NCBI RefSeq assembly: GCF_005280195.1
Contig: NZ_SZPR01000019.1
Coordinates: 1 to 64,000 of the forward strand
DNA from: Streptomyces galbus
GTDB lineage: Bacteria > Actinomycetota > Actinomycetes > Streptomycetales > Streptomycetaceae
Direction of reading: 5' to 3'
Length of the DNA stretch: 64,000 nt
The position numbers and the translations under genes were made by a program. Every line of letters starts with the position of its first letter. Within the stretch, counting starts at the first letter, position 1. Below are positions 58,931 through 64,000 of this stretch, in pieces. The notes beneath the pieces were generated by a model that saw nothing but the letters and a program-made list of their open reading frames with translations, was not told the DNA's origin and did not search any database.

Positions 58931-59806
58931 GTGACCCAGGAGAACGTGGCAGTGAACGGCAGCAGGCGGCTCACCCCCCAGGAGATCGCCGACGTCCTGC
59001 GCGAACGCATCCGCGTCGGCGAGCTCAGGGCGGGCGACCGGCTGCCCACCCAGGCCGAACTCGCGGAGGAGTTCGGCGTGGAACGGGGCACCGTCCGCCA
59101 GGCCCTGCGCGCCCTCCAGGAGGACGGCCTGCTGACCCATGTGAGCAAGGGGAGCCCACCGCGGATCGCGGAGCTGCAGCCGACGGGCGGCGACACCCCG
59201 CTGCCGACGACGGTCGGACTCGCGCCCCGCCTCACGAAGGCGTTCGCCGCCCGCGAGGTGTGCGTCGACGTGGTCAGCCACACCTCCGAGACCCTGATGC
59301 TGGCCCTCGGCGAGCCCGTCCGCCGGATATACGACGGCTCCAGCCGCCCCCAGAGCATCCGCTTCCGTGTGCTGCTGCCTTCGCGGGACATCAACCTCGC
59401 CTTCCCGGTCCTCGTCGACGGGCACACCGCCGACGACCCGGTCCACGAGCGCTGGCTGGCCATGCGCAACGCCCAGGCCCAGGTGCTGCGCCACAACCTG
59501 CTGGCCCTGCGCTCGGTGCACAACATCGACGTGAGCGTCACCTTCCGCGCCCTGCCGTTCACCCCGCCGGTCAAGCTGTACCTCCTCAACGGCGAGGAAG
59601 CGCTGCTCGGCTACTACATGCTCGAACGCCGGGAGGAGGAGTACGACAGCCGGACCCTGGAGATGTGGGACGCCCTCGGCTCGGAGTCCCTCCTGTTCTC
59701 CTTCGAGAAGCAGTCCGGCGCACGGGACGCCGCGTTCGTCAAGGAATCCCAGAAGTGGTTCGACGCCCTCTGGGAAACCATCACCACGGACCTGACACTC
59801 TCCTAG
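58931..59806 (+). CDS. GntR-type regulator with unusual C-terminal domain, 2
   Basis: A 291-aa paralogue of the regulator upstream. Winged-helix segments are PQEIADVLRERIRVGELRAG and AELAEEFGVERGTVRQALRA; the C-terminal domain has FRVLLPSRDINLAFPVLVDG, VLRHNLLALRSVHNIDV, FRALPFTPPVKLYLLNGEEA and KWFDALWETI. Compared with the first copy the core is about as long and the N-terminus is shorter. TAGCGT lies 6 bases before the GTG, again a leaderless pattern. Its stop overlaps the HAD gene's start by one base, so the two are expressed together and the effector may be a HAD substrate or product. Confidence 0.87.
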   Translation: MTQENVAVNGSRRLTPQEIADVLRERIRVGELRAGDRLPTQAELAEEFGVERGTVRQALRALQEDGLLTHVSKGSPPRIAELQPTGGDTPLPTTVGLAPRLTKAFAAREVCVDVVSHTSETLMLALGEPVRRIYDGSSRPQSIRFRVLLPSRDINLAFPVLVDGHTADDPVHERWLAMRNAQAQVLRHNLLALRSVHNIDVSVTFRALPFTPPVKLYLLNGEEALLGYYMLERREEEYDSRTLEMWDALGSESLLFSFEKQSGARDAAFVKESQKWFDALWETITTDLTLS

Positions 59807-60555
59807 TGACTTCTGATACGGCGCAGACGGAACAGGTGGCATCCGAGACCAGGAACGGGACCGCGGAGATGCGGGAGCTGATCACTCGTGCACAGGTCGT
59901 GCTGTGGGACTTCGACGGACCGGTCTGCCGGCTGTTCGCCGGCCACTCGGCGGAGCACGTGGCCGAAGGCCTGGTGGAATGGCTCGGGAACCGGGGTCTG
60001 CACGGTCTGCTGACGGAGGCCGAGGTCGAGTCCCTGGACCCGCACGTGGTCCTGCGCGCCGTGGACCGCCGGCGGCCCGGCAGCGACCTGGTGGCCGAGC
60101 TGGAGGAGCGCCTCACCGAGGAGGAGCTCAAGGCCGCGTCGTCGGCGATGCCCACGGCCTGGGCCGACCCGCTGATCCGCACCTGGTCCGCGGTCGGCTC
60201 CCGACTGGCGATCACCACCAACAACTCGCCCCGGGTGGTGGCCAAGTACCTCGCGGGCCGCGGGCTCACCCCCTGCTTCGCCCCGCACGTCTACGGCCGC
60301 ACCCAGGACCTCCACCTCCTCAAGCCGCACCCGCACTGCCTGCAGCGGGCCCTGGCGGCGATGGGCTGTGCTCCGCACGCGGCCCTGATGATCGGGGACA
60401 CCCCGTCGGACTTCCTGGCCGCGCGGGCCGCCGGAGTGCCGTTCCTCGGCTACGCCCGCAACGAGCGCAAGGAGAAGGTGCTGCGGGAAGCGGGTGCCAC
60501 GGCGATCGTGGGGTCGCTGGAACAGGTCCTGAGGGCGGTCCGGGGGCAGCCCTGA
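59806..60555 (+). CDS. HAD-family phosphatase
   Basis: A 249-aa haloacid-dehalogenase-like hydrolase, probably a phosphatase of a small metabolite. Motif I is VLWDFDGPVCRLF (both Asp present), motif II LAITTNNSPR, motif III LLKPHPHCL with the Lys, and motif IV ALMIGDTPSDFLAARAAG. A helical cap lies between motifs I and II. The GTG at 59806 shares a base with the stop of the second GntR gene (TAGTG); a later start at ATG 59869, just before the first motif, is also possible. Phosphatase and the double kinase that follows could act on the same compound. Confidence 0.85.
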   Translation: MTSDTAQTEQVASETRNGTAEMRELITRAQVVLWDFDGPVCRLFAGHSAEHVAEGLVEWLGNRGLHGLLTEAEVESLDPHVVLRAVDRRRPGSDLVAELEERLTEEELKAASSAMPTAWADPLIRTWSAVGSRLAITTNNSPRVVAKYLAGRGLTPCFAPHVYGRTQDLHLLKPHPHCLQRALAAMGCAPHAALMIGDTPSDFLAARAAGVPFLGYARNERKEKVLREAGATAIVGSLEQVLRAVRGQP

Positions 60556-60695
60556 CGGCGGGCGTGGAGACCGGGCGTGGGGGCCGGAGAGCCTGGTTCG
60601 AGCGGGTCTCGACTCATCTCACAGGGGCGCCCCGGTCGGTGCGCTAGCATCCCCCCAACGCGCGAGCAACCGCTCCCGCCCGTACCGAGGAGACG

Positions 60696-60971
60696 GTGGA
60701 CGAAGCGCCGTCGTACGGCCTGACGCGGAAGAGTGGCGGACCACCCGTTGCGCCCACCCCGCCGCCGTTCCGGTCGCTGACGCGGGGTCATGCGTCTACC
60801 GTTCGTCCTACCCATTCAGCAGCATGCGAGTCACGGAGCGGCCAGTGGTCGAGCCTCTTGTTCCCCGTCGCACCCAGGGGGAGCGGGCCGTCGGTCGACC
60901 GCAGACCGCCCTTGAGTCGTTCGTCAGGGCCGCGCGAGGAACTGCGGCGCGCAGCGGCCACCACAACCTGA
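60696..60971 (+). CDS. Doubtful reading frame with strong ribosome site
   Basis: A 91-codon frame opens with GTG (DEAPSYGLTRKSGG) after GAGGAGACG, a good ribosome site, and TAGCAT at 60645 looks like a -10. The product is Pro/Ser/Arg-rich without a recognisable domain, and its second half lies over the start of the kinase gene in another frame. It may be a short upstream frame coupled to the kinase, or a remnant. In the 268 bases between HAD and kinase nothing else is seen. Confidence 0.25.
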   Translation: MDEAPSYGLTRKSGGPPVAPTPPPFRSLTRGHASTVRPTHSAACESRSGQWSSLLFPVAPRGSGPSVDRRPPLSRSSGPREELRRAAATTT

Positions 60972-63025
60972 ACCACGTCCGTCCGCTCACCGAGGACGTG
61001 GCCCGGCTGGTGGGCCGGCCGCCCGGGACGCAGGTCACGGTGCGGATCCGCCGTCCTGACGTGCTGCCCGTGGTCATCAGGACCTGGCAGGACGAGGCAG
61101 CCGTCCTCAGGGCCGTCGGCAGCGTCCTGCCCGCCCCCGAGTGCCTGGTGAGGACACCGGAGTTCGCCCTCCACAGCTATGTGGAAGGCGTGCCGCTCTC
61201 CAGCGTCAACGGAGACGGCAAGCCCGTCGACACCCTGCTCGTCCAGGCGCTGGCCGACCTGCTGGCACGGATGACCCAGGTACGCAGGGCGGTGCTGCCC
61301 CCGCTGCCGCCCGAGTGGCCCGCCAACCACACCGACAGCCAGGCCTTCCTCCGCACGCTGGCCCACCTCGCCGACCGGCAGATCCGGAAGCCCAACTGGC
61401 CGGTCTTCGGCGGTCTGTTCAAGGCTCTCGGCATCCCCGACGACGCTCTTTCGGATCTGGCCGACCGCGTCCCGTCCCTCGCCCGCCGGCCGTACAGCCT
61501 GCTCCACACGGACCTGCACCGCGCCAACGTGATACTCGCCTACGACGGTGAGCCTCCGCTCATCTGCGTCGACTGGGAGCTGGCCACCTTCGGCGACCCG
61601 TTGCACGACCTGGCGACCCACCTGGTGCGTATGCACTACCCGGCCGATCAGTGGGACGAGGTGATCCAGGCATGGCTGACGGCCATGCAGAGAACCCGCC
61701 CCGCGGCCGTCAACGGACTGGCCCGTGACCTGCCGCACTACCTGGACTTCGAGTGGGCGCAGTCCGTGTACCCGGACGTCATGCGGGCCGCGTCGTCCCT
61801 CCTGGAGTCCTGCACCGGCAAGCGCCTGGACGAGGCGACGACGGAGGTGCACCGGGCGCTCGAGACGGCCGCCGGACCGCTGCGCCTGAGCAGTGTCCCG
61901 GCCAAGAGCGAGATCGAGCGGGCACTCGTCCGCTGGCTGGCCTCCCAGGGCGAGGGGAGGGGAGACGGCTGGATCCGCAACGCCCTCGGCTGGCGGCCCG
62001 ACCCGCGCGTCCCGGAGGACCGGGGCTTCCCCGCGCGGGCCGTGCGGGAAGCCCTGCTGGCCGAGGGTGCCGCGCCGGCCGACCGGGTGTTCAAGGGCAC
62101 GGCCCACCTGAACACCGTGGTCCGTCTGCCCGGCGTCGCGCCCGTGGTCGTACGCCGCAAGCTCCCCGGTGTCTCCCGCAGGGAGCCCAAGTACCTCAGC
62201 GAGCACGCGGTGTTGCAGGCGATCCACGAGTGCGGTGCCGAGGTCGCGGCACCGCGCGTCCTCGCCCTGGGCGAGAGCCATGGCGACGATCCCTTCGCCA
62301 TCCAGACGTACGTCGGCGGTACGGACATCGACCAGCGGCCTCGGCATCCGGTCGACGGCCTGCTCCCGCACGAGGCGGACGGGCTCGTGGACCAGCTCTG
62401 CGCCCTGACGCGGGTGGACTACAAGCGCGTCGACCCGACCGCCGGAGAGGGCGGCTTCTACCCGTGGCTCGTGGACGAGCTCGTCCACCTGGTACGGACG
62501 TTGCCGAACGAGTCGAGCCAACTGGCCCGCACCCTCGGTCTCCCGGACCACGACCGGCTGCGCGAACTGCTGTCCCGCCATCAGGTCGCCCGCCGTCGCC
62601 CCAGCCTGCTGCACGGCGACCTCAACCCCTGGAACCTGGTCCGCCGGGACGACCGCCTCGGCGTCACCATCATCGACTGGGAGATGGCGATCGTCGGCGA
62701 CCCCCTGTACGACCTGGTGAGGCACATGCACCTCACCCCCACCCGGCGCGAGATCAGGGACCGCATGTTCCGCCGGTGGGAGAGCAGGCTGCCGCCCGAG
62801 TGCACCCGCGACTGGCGCCGGGACCGGCGTGTCTACCGCTGGTTCGAACTCGTCCGATCGGCCTACATCGACCTCGACCGCCTGGTCACCGGGTCCGGCA
62901 TGGACGCCCCGAACGTCCGGCGCGCGGTGGACTCGTACGCCCAGACCCTCGCCGCCGCCACCGCCGCCCTGGGTTTGCCCGTACCACGGACGGCCAATCC
63001 CCATCTTGCCGTCGCCCTCGCGTAG
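60824..63025 (+). CDS. Tandem APH-fold kinase (two kinase domains)
   Basis: A 733-aa cytosolic protein with two aminoglycoside-phosphotransferase-fold kinase domains. Domain one has YSLLHTDLHRANVIL near residue 226 and ICVDWELATFGDPLHDLA near 248. Domain two has PSLLHGDLNPWNLV near 595 and IIDWEMAIVGDPLYDLVRHM near 618. Both keep the catalytic Asp, the Asn and the metal-binding Asp, so both may be active. Known family members of this size phosphorylate small molecules; the substrate is not evident. The ATG has no ribosome site; TACCCA lies 9 bases upstream. The membrane protein gene follows after 78 bases. Confidence 0.85.
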   Translation: MRVTERPVVEPLVPRRTQGERAVGRPQTALESFVRAARGTAARSGHHNLNHVRPLTEDVARLVGRPPGTQVTVRIRRPDVLPVVIRTWQDEAAVLRAVGSVLPAPECLVRTPEFALHSYVEGVPLSSVNGDGKPVDTLLVQALADLLARMTQVRRAVLPPLPPEWPANHTDSQAFLRTLAHLADRQIRKPNWPVFGGLFKALGIPDDALSDLADRVPSLARRPYSLLHTDLHRANVILAYDGEPPLICVDWELATFGDPLHDLATHLVRMHYPADQWDEVIQAWLTAMQRTRPAAVNGLARDLPHYLDFEWAQSVYPDVMRAASSLLESCTGKRLDEATTEVHRALETAAGPLRLSSVPAKSEIERALVRWLASQGEGRGDGWIRNALGWRPDPRVPEDRGFPARAVREALLAEGAAPADRVFKGTAHLNTVVRLPGVAPVVVRRKLPGVSRREPKYLSEHAVLQAIHECGAEVAAPRVLALGESHGDDPFAIQTYVGGTDIDQRPRHPVDGLLPHEADGLVDQLCALTRVDYKRVDPTAGEGGFYPWLVDELVHLVRTLPNESSQLARTLGLPDHDRLRELLSRHQVARRRPSLLHGDLNPWNLVRRDDRLGVTIIDWEMAIVGDPLYDLVRHMHLTPTRREIRDRMFRRWESRLPPECTRDWRRDRRVYRWFELVRSAYIDLDRLVTGSGMDAPNVRRAVDSYAQTLAAATAALGLPVPRTANPHLAVALA

Positions 63026-63103
63026 GGGGACCATGACAGGGCTCGACTCCGGTTCTTCCAGGGGCGCTTGACGTCCGCAGGACGTGGCGCGAGGGGGGGC
63101 GGC

Positions 63104-63991
63104 ATGTCCGTACGGGGGAGTGTGGCGACGGGCGATGCCGGCGTGGGAGACCGATTGCGCCGGTACCAGGACCGTCTGGAACCAGTGGTCACACGCGTCC
63201 TGTTGCTCGGCATCTTCGTCACCGGTCTGACCGCCCAGTTCATCAAGCCGGTCGGTGACGCCCTGGAGGGCAAGGCCTACCTCGGCGGCGCGCTGCTCAG
63301 CCTGGTCGGATACGTCCTCTACGACACGGTCAAGGACTTGTCGGTCTCCCTGCGACTGCCCAGCCGGGGGCAGGTCAACTCCCGGGAGCTGGGGCTGTTC
63401 GTGAGCGAGGCGTTCCGGGCGCGGACCGTGGACATCAGGTTCCTCGGCTACACGGGGGAGACCCTCTACAACGAGCTCTACCACCGCCTCGAAGGGCTGC
63501 TGGAGGACCCCGGGCCGACACGGCACGTCACCATCCGCGTGCTCGTCCCGGACTTCGGTCGGCCGATGACGGTGCCGTCACGCGTGGGCGAGGACGGTCG
63601 GCCGGTCGACGACCCGGACTTCCGCAAACGCCTCGAAGGCAAGTGCCAGGAGTTCGACGAGACGCTGTCCGGTCTCGCCGAGCGGCTCACGGCCGTCGGA
63701 CGGGTCAACGCCCACTGCGAGTACCGCCTCTATCCGGGTGTGCCGCGCGACAAGATCTGTGTCTTCAACCGGGAGATGGTGCTGCACGGGCTGTACGACG
63801 TGACGGCCCGCACCGTCCTGCGCAGCGCCGGCTCCGAGCACTACGACCCGAAGGGATACCGCACGGACCTCAATGTGTGGTCCCCGGAGGGCGTCGAGGG
63901 CTCCAAGACGGTCGTCGCCACGTGGAACAAGCACCTGGACGACCTGTGGACCCTCGCCTCGCCGCCGCCTTGGCGGGGACCCCGCCGCTGA
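63104..63991 (+). CDS. Membrane protein with GntR-companion-like sensor domain
   Basis: A 295-aa protein with two helices (about residues 28-47 and 58-76) and a 210-residue cytosolic domain. That domain runs parallel to the C-terminal domain of the two GntR regulators upstream: SEAFRARTVDIRFLGYTGETL, VTIRVLVPDFGRPMTVP, VPRDKICVFNREMVLHGLYD and NKHLDDLWTLA find counterparts in the same order there. AGGGGGGG lies before ATG 63104. It could be a membrane-bound sensor or effector using the same ligand. The gene ends 9 bases before the window edge. Confidence 0.75.
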   Translation: MSVRGSVATGDAGVGDRLRRYQDRLEPVVTRVLLLGIFVTGLTAQFIKPVGDALEGKAYLGGALLSLVGYVLYDTVKDLSVSLRLPSRGQVNSRELGLFVSEAFRARTVDIRFLGYTGETLYNELYHRLEGLLEDPGPTRHVTIRVLVPDFGRPMTVPSRVGEDGRPVDDPDFRKRLEGKCQEFDETLSGLAERLTAVGRVNAHCEYRLYPGVPRDKICVFNREMVLHGLYDVTARTVLRSAGSEHYDPKGYRTDLNVWSPEGVEGSKTVVATWNKHLDDLWTLASPPPWRGPRR

Positions 63992-64000
63992 ACCCCGAAC

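Overview
The window is high-GC actinobacterial DNA (third codon positions almost all G or C, many GTG starts, very few TTA codons) and looks like the central chromosome of a Streptomyces. It starts inside the end of an rRNA operon (5S rRNA) and carries gene neighbourhoods I recognise from Streptomyces chromosomes: pstSCAB, ppk, mshD, glnR, sseA and rsiG. No tRNA gene, CRISPR array, prophage or intact integrative element was seen.

Region by region. 0.8-10.2 kb: a type IV secretion-like cluster. A minus-strand operon carries a VirB2-like small membrane protein, a VirB8-like protein, a VirB6/TrbL-like polytopic protein, a VirB3/VirB4-N-like protein, a VirB4-like ATPase and a degenerate coupling protein. 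It faces a trypsin-like protease and a two-domain peptidoglycan hydrolase. There is no relaxase or integrase. 10.3-14.7 kb: PAP2 phosphatase, secreted FAD oxidase, lipoprotein, two very small proteins and the copper repressor csoR with its operator. 14.9-25.2 kb: a phosphate block made of a Pit low-affinity transporter with a PhoU-like partner, the pst operon under a clear PHO box, and ppk coupled to a CHAD protein and a Nudix hydrolase. 25.4-33.9 kb: two ABC exporter loci, one under a YtrA-type GntR repressor, the other led by an ECF sigma factor and a zinc-finger membrane protein. One permease in the second locus is split by a frameshift. 34-47 kb: mshD, a secreted 5'-nucleotidase, a two-component system, an HtrA-like protease abutted by a 226-bp inverted-repeat element, a LacI regulator, glnR, and sseA with a cysteine-rich leader peptide. 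47-57 kb: housekeeping and membrane genes, a Fur-family regulator, ygfZ, dtd and rsiG, the c-di-GMP-dependent anti-sigma factor of WhiG.

57.2-64 kb is the least familiar part. Two paralogous GntR-type regulators, a HAD phosphatase, a kinase with two APH domains and a two-helix membrane protein lie together. The C-terminal domain of both regulators appears to recur in the cytosolic part of the membrane protein, and both regulator promoters carry the same AGTTGG/CCAACT palindrome. I read this as a candidate small-molecule sensing and phosphorylation system and the best lead in the window; its function is unknown.

Expression logic: many genes here look leaderless, with a TANNNT hexamer 6-7 bases before the start and no Shine-Dalgarno sequence. 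Others are coupled by ATGA or GTGA overlaps.
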